A stretch of 64,000 bases of DNA from Polaromonas sp. (GCF_030680935.1 NZ_JAUXUP010000038.1:1-64000); one strand, 5' to 3'; counted from the first letter of the stretch, positions 28,536 through 39,220 are shown. The notes: generated by a model not told the origin, from the sequence alone. Translations and numbers: made by a program.

Positions 28536-29336
28536 CTAAGTGCGAAAGCGCTTTCGCGTCAGGGCCAGCGCCACCCAGAACCCGGCCACGGTGTAGCCCA
28601 GCAGCACCAGGCCGTGCCGCCAGGGGGCAGACGGCCACTGGTCCATGAACAGCGGCCGGATGATCTCCACCGCATTGGTCAGCGGCAGCCAGTCGGAGAT
28701 GATGCGCACCAGGTCCGGCAGCTGCTCGCGCGGAAAGAAGATGCCGCTGAGAAACATCATCGGGGTCAGCACCAGCGTGAAGTAGTAGGTGAAGAAGTCG
28801 TAGCCCTTGGCCAGCGCGTTGAAAATCAGCGCGATGCACGAAAACATCATGCCCACCAGCAGCAAGATGGGCCAGGCCAGCAGCAGCTTGGGGCTGTGGC
28901 TGATGCCCAGGGCCAGCATCACGCCCAATATCGCGGTGACGGTGAACAGCGCCTTGAAAGCGGCCCACAACATTTCAGCCAGCAGCACGCTGTCCAGGCT
29001 GACCGGGGCGTTCATGATGCCGTCCCAGGTTTTTTGGACATGCATGCGCGAGAAGGCCGAGTACAGCGCCTCAAAACTCGCCGCGTTCATGGCGCTCATG
29101 CAGATAGATCCGCTGGCCAGAAAGAGGATGTAAGGCACGGGGGTGCCGCCCACGGTGATCTGACCCACCAGCGCGCCCATGCCATAACCAAAAGCCACCA
29201 GCCACATCAGCGGCTCGGCAATGTTGCCCACCAGGCTGGGGATGGCGAGCTTGCGCCAGACCAGCAGGTTGCGCATGAACACCGGCCACCAGCGTAGCGA
29301 CAAATCGGGTACCCGCCAGATCGACTGATTCATCAT
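28536..29336 (-). CDS. ABC-2 type transporter permease (NodJ-like)
   Basis: [58 protein letters not shown]-type overlap with the ATPase gene. Confidence 0.87.
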   Translation of the reverse strand: MMNQSIWRVPDLSLRWWPVFMRNLLVWRKLAIPSLVGNIAEPLMWLVAFGYGMGALVGQITVGGTPVPYILFLASGSICMSAMNAASFEALYSAFSRMHVQKTWDGIMNAPVSLDSVLLAEMLWAAFKALFTVTAILGVMLALGISHSPKLLLAWPILLLVGMMFSCIALIFNALAKGYDFFTYYFTLVLTPMMFLSGIFFPREQLPDLVRIISDWLPLTNAVEIIRPLFMDQWPSAPWRHGLVLLGYTVAGFWVALALTRKRFRT

Positions 29337-30286
29337 GCGTCCTCCCTGATCTGCCGGCCGGTCAGTTTGAGAAACAGGTCTTCCAGGTTGGCTGGCCGGT
29401 GCAGGGTGCGCAGGCTGACATGGTCTGCCAGGCGGTCCAGCAAGGGGCGTGCGTCCTGGGTATAGAAAAACACGGTTTCTCCGCTGACTTCCACCCTCCC
29501 CGCTAGCGCGCGCAGGTCGGCATGGCCCGGGGATTGCGCCAGCGCCAGCGCGCCGTTGCCATAGACCTCGACCACGTCGGGCTCCAGGTGTTGCGCGATC
29601 AGCGCGCGCGGCTTGCCTTCGGCGATTTTTTTGCCGTGGTCCAACACCAGCAGGCGGGAACACAGGCGTTCGGCCTCGTCCATGAAATGAGTTGTCAGCA
29701 AGATGGATTTACCCTGTTGCAGCAGCAATTGCAGGCGTTCCCACATCAGGTGGCGTGCTTGCGGGTCGAGTCCGGTGGTCGGTTCGTCCAGCAGCAGCAA
29801 ACGGGGGTCGTTGACCAGCGCGCGGGCCAGGCTCAGGCGCCGCTTCATGCCGCCCGACAGCTCACCGGGCTTGCTGGCCGCCTTGTGGGTCAACGAGGCA
29901 AACTCCAGCAGGCCGGGGACACGCGCACGAACCTGCGCCGCGGTCATGCCGAAGTAGCGGCCATAAACCTGCAGGTTTTCAGCGCAGCTGAAGTCCGGGT
30001 CCAGGGTGTCGAACTGGCTCACCACGCCAAGGCGGGCCTTGATGGCCAAGGCATCCTGGGGCATGCGCAAGGCGGGTCCGGTGCCGCTGAGGGCGTAATG
30101 GATGTCACCCGCGTCCGGCGCGGTCAAGCCCAGGCACATACGAAGCGTGGTGGTTTTGCCGGCACCGTTCGGTCCAATCACGCCCAGGCATTCGCCGGGA
30201 GCGATCTCGAAGGACAGGTCATTCACCACCACGGCGCTGCCATAGTGTTTGGTCAGGCCCCGGATCTGTAGAAGGCAATCGCTCAT
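29333..30286 (-). CDS. ABC transporter ATP-binding protein (NodI/DrrA-like)
   Basis: [83 protein letters not shown]. Confidence 0.92.
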   Translation of the reverse strand: MSDCLLQIRGLTKHYGSAVVVNDLSFEIAPGECLGVIGPNGAGKTTTLRMCLGLTAPDAGDIHYALSGTGPALRMPQDALAIKARLGVVSQFDTLDPDFSCAENLQVYGRYFGMTAAQVRARVPGLLEFASLTHKAASKPGELSGGMKRRLSLARALVNDPRLLLLDEPTTGLDPQARHLMWERLQLLLQQGKSILLTTHFMDEAERLCSRLLVLDHGKKIAEGKPRALIAQHLEPDVVEVYGNGALALAQSPGHADLRALAGRVEVSGETVFFYTQDARPLLDRLADHVSLRTLHRPANLEDLFLKLTGRQIREDA

Positions 30287-30339
30287 GCGGCTATTGTTGC
30301 CCATCTGCCTACATGCCGATGGGCGCTCGGGACAGGAGC

Positions 30340-31179
30340 TCAGCCGTCGTCGCCGTAGTCGTGATCCGGATGGTTGATCACGTCGAGTTTCCAGTAGCCC
30401 CGACCCACAATCTGGCTGCGGTTTACGCCCAGCACTTCCACCAGCTGCAGGCGAAGACGGCGCATGGCTGCTGCTTCGCAGGCCAGGTAAATGCGCGTAT
30501 CAGGCCCCACCGGCGCCAGCGCGTGCAAGGCGGCAGCCAGGGGCTGGCCTGCGAGCCGGTGGTCTGTGCCGCGTACCAGCCAGCTGACGTCAAGCTGGGC
30601 GGCGCTGTGTAGCGGACGCTCCTCGGCAGCGCTGATCACTTCCAGCAACACCTGGGCGCGGGCGGATGCAGGCAGGGCGGCCAGAATGGTTTCGACCGCC
30701 GGCAGCGCGCTGTCGTCGGCCAGCAGCAGGTGATGGCTAGAGCCGGCGTCTGGTGCATAACCGGGACCGGGACCCATCAGATACAGCACCTGGCCGACGC
30801 GCGCCTGGGTGGCCCAGGTCGAAGCCGGGCCTTCGCCGTGCAGCACAAAATCAACATCGACCTCCAGCGCCTCGGGGCGCACGGCCAGAGGCGTGTAGGT
30901 GCGCATGGACACCGCGCGCGGACCGTCGGGCAAGGGCCGCGTTGGCTCGGTTTGCCCGGGTTCGGGGAAGATCAGCTTGATGTAGCTGGCCGGCCCCACG
31001 GGCGGAAAACCTTCCAGCTCCGCGCCGGTGAGGGTGATGCGCCGCATCGCGGGGCTCAGTATTTCAACGCGGCTGACTTCCACCCGGCGCGGTGGGCGGC
31101 GTTTGCGCGCAGGCGCTTCCGGGCTGGAGGCGGCTGAAGGGGAGGAGGTATTTTCCAAAAAAACTTTCCGGATTGTCAT
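30340..31179 (-). CDS. Siderophore-interacting protein (FAD-dependent ferric reductase family)
   Basis: RRVEVSRVEILSPAMRRITLTGAELEGFPPVGPASYIKLIFPEPG; RTYTPLAV; ADDSALPAVETILAALP. Start is uncertain (31179 or 31203). Confidence 0.87.
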   Translation of the reverse strand: MTIRKVFLENTSSPSAASSPEAPARKRRPPRRVEVSRVEILSPAMRRITLTGAELEGFPPVGPASYIKLIFPEPGQTEPTRPLPDGPRAVSMRTYTPLAVRPEALEVDVDFVLHGEGPASTWATQARVGQVLYLMGPGPGYAPDAGSSHHLLLADDSALPAVETILAALPASARAQVLLEVISAAEERPLHSAAQLDVSWLVRGTDHRLAGQPLAAALHALAPVGPDTRIYLACEAAAMRRLRLQLVEVLGVNRSQIVGRGYWKLDVINHPDHDYGDDG

Positions 31180-31182
31180 TGC

Positions 31183-31201
31183 GTTAATGAGAACCATTTT
31201 C
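31183..31201. promoter_or_regulatory. Fur box-like sequence
   Basis: Minus strand GAAAATGGTTCTCATTAAC; by hand 14/19 identity to GATAATGATAATCATTATC; 3 nt upstream of the likely ATG at 31179. Confidence 0.65.
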
Positions 31202-31380
31202 ATCTGAATTGATGGGCTTTGGGTAGATAGGGTTAAATGGATGTAGAAGGGTGATGCAAAGCGGCAGTTCTTTCCCGTGAAGTAAAGTCTCAGTGACGCG
31301 GCCGGTGATCCGGTTTGCTGGCGTCGACAGCCGGCTCCCTCCAATTCTCAACTCCCAACTCCCTCATCTCTGCACAAGCC

Positions 31381-32613
31381 ATGACCACCTTCGGTACACC
31401 CCTGTCTTCCCATGCCACCAAAGTGATGCTGCTCGGCTCCGGCGAGCTTGGCAAAGAAGTTCTGATTGCGCTGCAGCGCCTGGGCGTGGAAACCACCGCC
31501 ACCGACCGCTACGACAACGCACCGGGGCAGCAGGTGGCACACCATGCGCGCACCATCACCATGAGTGACCCGGCCCAGCTCAAGGCGCTGATCGAGCAAG
31601 ACAGGCCGCATCTGGTGGTGCCGGAAATCGAGGCAATTGCCACATCCATGCTGGAAGAGCTTGAAGCCGCCGGTGTGGTGCGTGTGGTGCCCACGGCACG
31701 CGCCGCGCGCCTGACCATGGACCGCGAAGGCATTCGCCGCCTGGCCGCTGAAACCCTGGGCTTGCCGACCAGTCCCTATGTGTTTTGCGATTCGCTGGCC
31801 GAGCTACAGGCGGCGATTGACTCGAAGATCGGCTACCCCTGTGTGATCAAACCCGTGATGAGTTCTTCCGGCAAGGGCCAGAGCAAGATCACGGGCCCGG
31901 CTGACGTGAAAAACGCCTGGGACCACGCGATGGCCGGTGGCCGCGTCAGCCACGGCCGCGTCATCGTCGAAGGATTCATCGATTTTGACTACGAAATCAC
32001 GCAGCTGACGGTACGCGCCATCGGGGCCAGTGGGCAGATTGAAACCCATTTTTGCGAACCCATCGGGCATGTGCAGGTCAGCGGCGATTATGTGGAAAGC
32101 TGGCAACCCCAGCCCATGGCTACGGCCGCGCTGCAAAAAAGCCGCGACATCTGCCAGGCGGTCACCGATAACCTGGGTATCGGCCATGACGGCATGCCCG
32201 GTGGCCTGGGCCTGTTCGGGGTGGAACTGTTTGTCAAGGGCGACGAGGTCTGGTTCAGCGAGGTCAGCCCGCGTCCGCATGACACCGGCATGGTGACGAT
32301 GTGTACGCAGTGGCAAAACGAATTTGAGCTGCATGCGCGGGCCATCCTGGGCTTGCCAGTCAATACCGCGCTGAAAAGCCCGGGTGCCAGTGCCGTGATT
32401 TATGGCGGGCTGGACGCGCAGGGCCTTGTGTTTGACGGTGTCGCCGACGCACTGCGCGTGCCCAACACCGACATCCGCCTGTTCGGCAAGCCAGAGAGTT
32501 TTGTCAAACGCCGCATGGGTGTGGCGCTGGCGTTTGATGACGATGTGGCTATCGCGCGCGGCAATGCCAAGCGGGCGGCGTCGCTGGTCAAGCCCCGGCT
32601 GCCTGGGGCCTGA
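31381..32613 (+). CDS. purT: Formate-dependent phosphoribosylglycinamide formyltransferase
   Basis: [73 protein letters not shown]. Confidence 0.95.
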   Translation: MTTFGTPLSSHATKVMLLGSGELGKEVLIALQRLGVETTATDRYDNAPGQQVAHHARTITMSDPAQLKALIEQDRPHLVVPEIEAIATSMLEELEAAGVVRVVPTARAARLTMDREGIRRLAAETLGLPTSPYVFCDSLAELQAAIDSKIGYPCVIKPVMSSSGKGQSKITGPADVKNAWDHAMAGGRVSHGRVIVEGFIDFDYEITQLTVRAIGASGQIETHFCEPIGHVQVSGDYVESWQPQPMATAALQKSRDICQAVTDNLGIGHDGMPGGLGLFGVELFVKGDEVWFSEVSPRPHDTGMVTMCTQWQNEFELHARAILGLPVNTALKSPGASAVIYGGLDAQGLVFDGVADALRVPNTDIRLFGKPESFVKRRMGVALAFDDDVAIARGNAKRAASLVKPRLPGA

Positions 32614-32617
32614 AGCG

Positions 32618-33721
32618 ATGAAATATCCACAGTTGCCTTATTTGCTGAACTGGGCCGACGATTCGTCCTTGCGTCTGTTGCTGGTGGCGGCGATTGCTGT
32701 GGCACTGGCCTTGCTGCTGCACGCCCTCGGCGCAGCGCTGCTGCGGCGCATGACCCGTTCGATGCCGGTTGCAGCCTGTGTGGTGTTACATGCCCGGGCC
32801 CCAAGCCAGTTGTTGTTGCCCCTCATTGCGCTGCAGGCGGTGTGGCAGGGCGCGCCAGACGACCTGGCGCTGATCGGCGGTGTGCGCCACGCCAACGGCC
32901 TGCTGTTGCTGGCGGTACTCACCTGGCTGGGCATACGTGCCGTGCGCGGATTGGCCCAGGGCTTCACGGCCCTTCACCCGCTCGACGTGAAAGACAACCT
33001 GCACGCACGCAGCATCCATACCCAGACCCGTGTGTTGTCCCGCAGTGCCATGTTTGTCATGCTGCTGGCCGGTGTGGCCTTGATGCTCATGACCTTTCCG
33101 GGTGCGCGCCAGTTTGGCGCCAGCCTGCTGGCCTCGGCCGGGGTGGTGGGGCTGGTAGTGGGTATTGCTGCGCGGCCGATTTTCAGCAACTTGATTGCCG
33201 GGCTGCAGATTGCGCTGGCGCAGCCGATCCGGCTCGACGACGTGCTGATTGTGCAGGGGGAATGGGGCCGGGTCGAGGAGATCACCGGGACCTATGTGGT
33301 ACTGAAAATCTGGGACGAACGCCGCCTCATCATCCCTTTGCAATGGTTTATCGAGAACCCTTTTCAGAACTGGACGCGCAAAAGTGCAGAAATCATCGGC
33401 ACGGTGCTTATCTGGGTGGACTACCGCATGCCGCTGGAGCCGCTGCGTCAGGCGGCGCAGAAGGCGTGTGAGGCAGCACCCGAGTGGGACAAGCGCCTGT
33501 GCCTGCTACAGGTGGTGGAAGCTGGCGAGCGCAGCATGCAGTTGCGCGTGCTGGTGACATCGGGCAATGCCAGCCTGAGCTGGGACCTGCGCTGCAAGGT
33601 GCGCGAGGCGCTGGTGGATTTCATGCAGCGCGAGTATCCGCAGTATTTGCCTTTGACACGGGCCGAGCTCAGTGGGCCTGCCCACCCGGGACTGCCACCG
33701 GCCCAGGGGCCTGTTAACTAA
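32618..33721 (+). CDS. Mechanosensitive ion channel (MscS family) protein
   Basis: FGASLLASAGVVGLVVGIAARPIFSNLIAGLQIALAQPIRLDDVLIVQGEWGRVEEITGTYVVLKIWDERRLIIPLQWF. Confidence 0.92.
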   Translation: MKYPQLPYLLNWADDSSLRLLLVAAIAVALALLLHALGAALLRRMTRSMPVAACVVLHARAPSQLLLPLIALQAVWQGAPDDLALIGGVRHANGLLLLAVLTWLGIRAVRGLAQGFTALHPLDVKDNLHARSIHTQTRVLSRSAMFVMLLAGVALMLMTFPGARQFGASLLASAGVVGLVVGIAARPIFSNLIAGLQIALAQPIRLDDVLIVQGEWGRVEEITGTYVVLKIWDERRLIIPLQWFIENPFQNWTRKSAEIIGTVLIWVDYRMPLEPLRQAAQKACEAAPEWDKRLCLLQVVEAGERSMQLRVLVTSGNASLSWDLRCKVREALVDFMQREYPQYLPLTRAELSGPAHPGLPPAQGPVN

Positions 33722-33724
33722 AAA

Positions 33725-33778
33725 TGCTGGATTGCCGCGCAAAATATGCGTAAGCAGCTCTTAAAATCAGAGCAAATA
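33725..33778 (+). repeat. Dispersed intergenic hairpin element, copy C (compensatory stem change)
   Basis: TATGCGTAAGCAGCTCTTAAAATCAGAGCAAAT; stem GCTCT/AGAGC instead of GCTAT/ATAGC. Confidence 0.75.
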
Positions 33779-33841
33779 AAGACCTCAGGAAGACGTAACC
33801 GGGTCGGTGTCTGTAGCCCGCGGCGGCGGGGCGGGCTGCCG

Positions 33842-35341
33842 TTACTGAAATGCCACTTCTGAAAAACTGCGCAGCTTGCGGCTGTGCAACTGCGTGAGCC
33901 CTTGTTCGCGCAGCAACTCAATGGCACGCATGCCGATGCGCAAATGCTGATCCACCCGTTCGCGGTAAAAGTGATTCGCCATGCCGGGCAGCTTGATCTC
34001 GCCGTGCAGCGGCTTGTCGCTGACACACAGCAGGGTGCCGTAGGGCACGCGAAATCGAAAGCCGTTGGCAGCGATGGTGGCGCTTTCCATATCCAGCGCA
34101 ACAGCCCGGCTCTGGCTGAAGCGGCGCTGCGGCTGATTGCCGGGCAGCAGTTCCCAGTTGCGGTTGTCGGTAGAAGCCACGGTGCCGGTACGCATGATGC
34201 GCTTGAGCTCGGGCCCCTGCAGGTGGGTGACATCTTCAACCGCCTGCTCCAGCGCCTTCTGGATTTCGGCTAGCGCCGGTATCGGCACCCACAGCGGCAG
34301 CTCTTCGTCCAGCACATGGTCCTCGCGCACATAACCATGCGCCAGCACATAGTCGCCGAGCTGCTGGCTGTTGCGCAGGCCGGCGCAGTGGCCCAGCATG
34401 ATCCAGGCGTGCGGGCGCAACACGGCAATGTGGTCGGTGATGTTTTTGGCATTGGCCGGGCCCACGCCTATGTTGACCATGCTGATGCCGCTGCGGTCGG
34501 CCCGCATCAGGTGGTAGGCCGGCATTTGCGGCAGGCGCGGCGGCGCCATGCCCAGCTCGTCACCCGGCTGAGGTGCCAGCCCTTTGCGGCGCGTGACCAC
34601 ATTACCGGGTTCTATGAAGGCGACGTAGTCACTGGCCGGGTCGGCCATGGTTGCATGCCCCAGGCGCACAAACTCGTCAATATAGAACTGATAGTTGGTG
34701 AAGAGCACAAAGTTCTGAAACCCCTCAGGCGAGGTACCGGTGTAGTGACGCAGGCGTTGCAATGAATAGTCCACCCGGGCGGCGGTAAACAGCGACAGCG
34801 GTTGTGGCTCACCGGGCCTGGGCTCATAGGTCCCGTTGGCAATGCCGTCGTCCATGGCCGCCAGATCGGGCAGGTCAAACACGTCCCGCATCAGCATGCG
34901 CCTGTCCTGGCTCAGGTTGCCTTCAATGTGGTCGTGCTCGGCAAACGAAAAATGTACCGGGATCGGTTGTGTGCTGGTACCCACTTCCAGCTCAACCGAA
35001 TGGTTTTGCAGCAGCAGCCGGAACTGCTCCAGGTAGTAGTTGTCGTACAGGTCGGGCCGGGTCAAGGTGGTTTCAAAGCGCCCGGGCCCCGCCACAAAAC
35101 CATAACTGAGCTGGGCGATATCGGGTGTCTCCAGAATCGCCCGGGCGACGGTTTCGGTTTGCACCCGGACAAAGGGGTAACAGGCGCGCACATGGCCGGG
35201 CAGGGTTTCGCCGGCCACATAACGTTGCATCGCACTGCGCAGGTGCGCAATTTGCTGGTCATAAATCAGCCTGACCTGCGCCAGCGCGGCGACAGGGTCG
35301 GTGTAGCGGGTGGGGGCGATAAAAGCGGGCAAGTAGGGCAT
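33842..35341 (-). CDS. amn: AMP nucleosidase
   Basis: [101 protein letters not shown]. Confidence 0.94.
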   Translation of the reverse strand: MPYLPAFIAPTRYTDPVAALAQVRLIYDQQIAHLRSAMQRYVAGETLPGHVRACYPFVRVQTETVARAILETPDIAQLSYGFVAGPGRFETTLTRPDLYDNYYLEQFRLLLQNHSVELEVGTSTQPIPVHFSFAEHDHIEGNLSQDRRMLMRDVFDLPDLAAMDDGIANGTYEPRPGEPQPLSLFTAARVDYSLQRLRHYTGTSPEGFQNFVLFTNYQFYIDEFVRLGHATMADPASDYVAFIEPGNVVTRRKGLAPQPGDELGMAPPRLPQMPAYHLMRADRSGISMVNIGVGPANAKNITDHIAVLRPHAWIMLGHCAGLRNSQQLGDYVLAHGYVREDHVLDEELPLWVPIPALAEIQKALEQAVEDVTHLQGPELKRIMRTGTVASTDNRNWELLPGNQPQRRFSQSRAVALDMESATIAANGFRFRVPYGTLLCVSDKPLHGEIKLPGMANHFYRERVDQHLRIGMRAIELLREQGLTQLHSRKLRSFSEVAFQ

Positions 35342-35386
35342 GGGCTTATTGTGCCCCTCGCCGCCAAAGCCGAAAAACATCGGCCC

Positions 35387-35404
35387 TTGACACGAAACCG
35401 ACAC
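35387..35404. promoter_or_regulatory. Pho box-like 11-bp direct repeat between amn and phnC
   Basis: Minus strand GTGTCGG-TTTC-GTGTCAA (compare CTGTCAT-N4-CTGTCAT); on the + strand TAGATT (35415-35420) follows 10 nt after the box. Confidence 0.55.
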
Positions 35405-35446
35405 ATTGCCGCCCTAGATTCAACTCCGACCCACATTGGAGAGACC

Positions 35447-36304
35447 ATGGACGCAGCCATCCGAATCAATATGCTGAGCAAGACTTTTGGCAATGGCCGC
35501 AAGGCCTTGCAACAGATCGACCTGACGATTGCGCCAGGCGAAATGGTGGCCTTGATAGGCGCTTCCGGCTCAGGAAAATCGACCCTGTTGCGGCACATGG
35601 CCGGCTTGATGGCAGCTGACGCATCGGATGAAGGTTCTATCGTGATTCACGGTCGGACGGTACAGCGTCAGGGAAAGATTGCCTCCAACATCCGCTCGGT
35701 GCGCTCCGGCATCGGGTTCGTCTTCCAGCAGTTCAACCTGGTGGGCCGCCTGCCGGTCATCATCAATGTGCTGGCCGGTACCCTGCATGCGGTGCCGATG
35801 TGGCGCAGCCTGCTGCGCTGGTTCACAGCCGAGGAAAAAGCCCGGGGCATAGAGGCGCTGCGCCGTGTCGGTATTGCCGAGTGTTTTGCCCAGCGGGCGT
35901 CCACCCTGTCGGGCGGCCAGCAACAGCGTGCAGCGATTGCGCGTGCGATGGTGCAGGGCGCAAAAGTCGTGCTGGCCGATGAACCTATTGCCTCGCTGGA
36001 CCCCGAGTCATCGCGCAAGGTGATGGACATCCTGGCGCGGGTGAACCGCGAAGACGGCTGCACTGTGGTGGTGTCGCTGCACCAGGTCAATGTGGCCATG
36101 AAGTACTGCGCCCGCACGGTGGCATTGCACCAGGGCCGGGTGGTGTACGACGGCCCATCGGTCGGATTGACGCCGGCCGTGCTGCGCGATCTGTACGGCG
36201 CCGAAGCCGACGACATCCTGTCTTTGGGCGACCACATCTCCAGTCTGGAAGACAAGGTCAAGCCGGTGCCCCACCTGGCCTGGCCGACGCCTATGGCGGC
36301 CTGA
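35447..36304 (+). CDS. phnC: Phosphonate ABC transporter ATP-binding protein
   Basis: [74 protein letters not shown]. Confidence 0.95.
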   Translation: MDAAIRINMLSKTFGNGRKALQQIDLTIAPGEMVALIGASGSGKSTLLRHMAGLMAADASDEGSIVIHGRTVQRQGKIASNIRSVRSGIGFVFQQFNLVGRLPVIINVLAGTLHAVPMWRSLLRWFTAEEKARGIEALRRVGIAECFAQRASTLSGGQQQRAAIARAMVQGAKVVLADEPIASLDPESSRKVMDILARVNREDGCTVVVSLHQVNVAMKYCARTVALHQGRVVYDGPSVGLTPAVLRDLYGAEADDILSLGDHISSLEDKVKPVPHLAWPTPMAA

Positions 36305-36347
36305 TCTTTAGCGCTTTTTTTTTTCAACCCACTCAAGGAATTTCACC

Positions 36348-37313
36348 ATGCTCAAAAAGCTGATTGTCGGACTGGCTGCCACCGCACTTGTTGCCCTGTC
36401 GTCGGCTCATGCCCAGGACCTGAAGGAAATCAATTTCGGCATCATTTCGACCGAATCGTCACAAAACCTCAAAACCGACTGGGCGCCATTGCTGGAAGAC
36501 ATGGCGAAAAAGACAGGCTACAAGGTCAACGCTTTCTTTGCGCCTGACTACGCCGGCATCATTGAAGGCATGCGATTTGGCAAGGTACACCTGGCCTGGT
36601 ACGGCAACAAGTCGGCCATGGAAGCGGTAGACCGCGCGGGCGGCGAAGTGTTCGCCCAGATGGTCAATGCGGACGGAACGCAAGGCTATTACTCGCACCT
36701 GATCGTCCACAAGGACAGCCCTTACAAAACGCTGGACGACGTTCTGAAGAACGCCAAGACCCTGTCGTTCGGCAATGGCGATCCCAACTCCACCTCCGGC
36801 TTCCTGGTGCCGAGCTACTATGTTTTTGCGCAGAACAAGATTGATGCCAAAACAGCTTTCAGGGTGTCCCGTGGCGCCAACCATGAAAGCAATGCCCTGG
36901 CCGTCGCCAACAAGCAGGTGGACGTGGCTACCAACAACAGTGAAAACCTCGACAAGATCAAGGACCGCCTGCCTGAGAAATTCAATGACATCCGCATTGT
37001 CTGGACTTCCCCGCTGATTCCTCTCGATCCGCTCGTGCTCCGCAAGGACCTGCCCGAGGCTGCCAAGCAGAAGCTCAAGACCTTTTTCTATACCTACGGC
37101 CAGGGTGGCCAGCAGGAAAAAGATGTGTTGATGAAGATCTCCAAGCTGTCCGCTTTCAAGCCTTCCACCAACGCCCAACTGATCCCCATCCGTCAGCTGG
37201 AGCTATTCAAGGAGCGCAACAAGTTCGAAGCCGACGCTGCCCTGCCCGCTGGCGAGAAGCAGGCCAAGGTGGCCGAGATCGACCGCAAGCTCGCAGAGCT
37301 GTCCAAAAACTGA
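36348..37313 (+). CDS. phnD: Phosphonate ABC transporter substrate-binding protein
   Basis: INFGIISTESSQNLKTDWAPLLEDMAKKTGYKVNAFFAPDYAGIIEGMRFGKVHLAWYGNKSAMEAVDRA. Confidence 0.96.
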   Translation: MLKKLIVGLAATALVALSSAHAQDLKEINFGIISTESSQNLKTDWAPLLEDMAKKTGYKVNAFFAPDYAGIIEGMRFGKVHLAWYGNKSAMEAVDRAGGEVFAQMVNADGTQGYYSHLIVHKDSPYKTLDDVLKNAKTLSFGNGDPNSTSGFLVPSYYVFAQNKIDAKTAFRVSRGANHESNALAVANKQVDVATNNSENLDKIKDRLPEKFNDIRIVWTSPLIPLDPLVLRKDLPEAAKQKLKTFFYTYGQGGQQEKDVLMKISKLSAFKPSTNAQLIPIRQLELFKERNKFEADAALPAGEKQAKVAEIDRKLAELSKN

Positions 37314-37321
37314 GCTGAACC

Positions 37322-38131
37322 GTGAACTCGCCCACTCCCTTGTCCCTGCAAGCGCCGCCTGTGCTGCCGCAGGTTCCCAAAGCCAGCCTGCTGGGGTTGA
37401 TCGCATGGGGTGTGCTGATCGGGCTGCTGGCCATGTCCTGGCAGGGCGCCGACATGCGTCCGCTTGATCTGCTGCGTGATTCGGGCAACATGGCCGAATA
37501 CGCGGCGAGTTTTTTTCCGCCCAACTTCAAGGAGTGGCGCAACTACCTGACGGAGATGATCATCACGGTGCAAATTGCGCTGTGGGGAACTGCACTGGCA
37601 GTGGTCTGCGCTGTCCCGCTGGCGCTGCTGTCGTCGGCCAACATCGCACCGCTCTGGGTTCGCCAGCCGGTGCGCCGGTTGATGGACGCAGCCCGCGCCA
37701 TCAACGAGATGGTGTTTGCGATGCTGTTTATCGTCGCGGTCGGGCTGGGCCCGTTCGCTGGCGTGCTGGCCTTGTGGATTCACACCACCGGCATTCTGGC
37801 CAAGCTGTTTTCCGAAGCGGTGGAGTCCATCGATCCGCAGCCGGTGGAAGGCATACGCGCCACCGGTGCCAATGCGCTGGAAGAAATCCTGTATGGTGTC
37901 ATTCCGCAGGTCTTGCCACTGTGGATCTCTTACACCCTGTACCGTTTTGAGTCCAATGTGCGCTCGGCCTCGGTGGTGGGCATGGTGGGCGCAGGCGGCA
38001 TCGGTGTGGTGCTGTGGGAAATCATTCGCGGCTTTCAGTACGCCGAAACCTGTGCGGTCATGATCATCATCGTGGTGACAGTCAGTGTGATTGATGTGAT
38101 CTCGGCGCGTATCCGCAAGGCGCTGGTCTAG
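37322..38131 (+). CDS. phnE: Phosphonate ABC transporter permease
   Basis: [72 protein letters not shown]. Confidence 0.95.
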   Translation: MNSPTPLSLQAPPVLPQVPKASLLGLIAWGVLIGLLAMSWQGADMRPLDLLRDSGNMAEYAASFFPPNFKEWRNYLTEMIITVQIALWGTALAVVCAVPLALLSSANIAPLWVRQPVRRLMDAARAINEMVFAMLFIVAVGLGPFAGVLALWIHTTGILAKLFSEAVESIDPQPVEGIRATGANALEEILYGVIPQVLPLWISYTLYRFESNVRSASVVGMVGAGGIGVVLWEIIRGFQYAETCAVMIIIVVTVSVIDVISARIRKALV

Positions 38132-38133
38132 TT

Positions 38134-38697
38134 GTGGCGCTGACCGTAGACGACATCATCGGCTTGCTCCAGGTGCAGGGCGCGGCGCAGTACGGCCGCG
38201 AGGCAGTCAGCCAGCATCAACATGCACTGCAATGTGCGCACCTGGCCGAGCGCGCGGGCGCAGCGCCCGAACTGGTGGCCGCAGCGCTGCTGCATGACCT
38301 GGGGCATCTGCTGGCCATACGCGCCCCTGTGGCCGCTTCGCCCTCGGGTACCGATGACCTGCACCAGTACGTGGCCCTTCCCTTTTTGCGTGGTGTGTTT
38401 CCCGATGCGGTGCTTGAGCCCATCCGTATGCATGTGGATGCCAAGCGTTACCTCTGCTGCGTGGATGCCGGCTATTGGGCAAGCCTCTCGCCCGCCTCGC
38501 AGCGCAGCCTGGTTTTGCAGGGCGGGCCTTTTTCGGCTGAAGAGGCAGCGGCGTTTTTGATGCATCCTTTTGCCCTTGACGCAGTGGCTCTCAGGCGCTG
38601 GGACGATAGCGCCAAAAACCCGGCTGCCACGCCACCCGATCTGGCGCATTACGGCGCTGTGCTTGAAGCTGCCCGATCTGGCGCTATCACTTGCTGA
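38134..38697 (+). CDS. HD-domain protein of the phosphonate-degradation oxygenase family (PhnZ/TmpB-like)
   Basis: QYGREAVSQHQHALQCAHLAERAGAAPELVAAALLHDLGHLL: HD ligands plus an upstream Y-x-x-E; 2 bp after phnE. Confidence 0.82.
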   Translation: MALTVDDIIGLLQVQGAAQYGREAVSQHQHALQCAHLAERAGAAPELVAAALLHDLGHLLAIRAPVAASPSGTDDLHQYVALPFLRGVFPDAVLEPIRMHVDAKRYLCCVDAGYWASLSPASQRSLVLQGGPFSAEEAAAFLMHPFALDAVALRRWDDSAKNPAATPPDLAHYGAVLEAARSGAITC

Positions 38698-39220
38698 GGT
38701 AGTCCGCCAGGCAGCGCCCGGCGTCCGTCAGCGCGCCATCATTGACGATGACCATGTCTGCCTGCAGGCCAGAGAAAGAACCGTTGCGCGCCAGTCTGTC
38801 GGCAACCGCGCTGCTGCTGTCGCGTCCGCGTTGAATGAGCCGGCTTGCCACTTGCTGCGGATTGGCCGTGACCTCAACCACCCGAAGACCGGGCGCTGGC
38901 GCCAGGCCGAGCACATGCTCGCGTGAGCCATTGACCACCACCCGACAACCGGCGAGCACATCGCGCTCATAGCGGCGCGCAATCCCGTAGGAATAGCCGT
39001 GTGCCTGCCAGTGCCAGCTCAGGCCCCCGCTTGCCAGCAGATCCAGAAAAACGGCTTCGCTCACCGCATCATGGTCGGAGCCGGCTTGCGCCGCGCGCGT
39101 GACCATGCGGCGCGCAAAAACGATGTCCGGTCTGGAAGACAGGAGTTGGCGTGCAGCCTCTAAGACGCTGTCTTTGCCGGCCCCGGAAGGGCCGCAAACA
39201 AAGACCCAGGCTCCGCTCAT
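38687..39220 (-). CDS. phnN: Ribose 1,5-bisphosphate phosphokinase
   Basis: VFVCGPSGAGKDSVLEAARQLL P-loop; FARRMVTRAA; LSWHWQAHGYSYGI. Confidence 0.92.
   Translation of the reverse strand: MSGAWVFVCGPSGAGKDSVLEAARQLLSSRPDIVFARRMVTRAAQAGSDHDAVSEAVFLDLLASGGLSWHWQAHGYSYGIARRYERDVLAGCRVVVNGSREHVLGLAPAPGLRVVEVTANPQQVASRLIQRGRDSSSAVADRLARNGSFSGLQADMVIVNDGALTDAGRCLADYLSK

Noticed and set aside
36308-36324. Poly-T run (10 T) between phnC and phnD as a terminator
   Set aside because: Only a short AGCGCT self-complement precedes it; no adequate stem.
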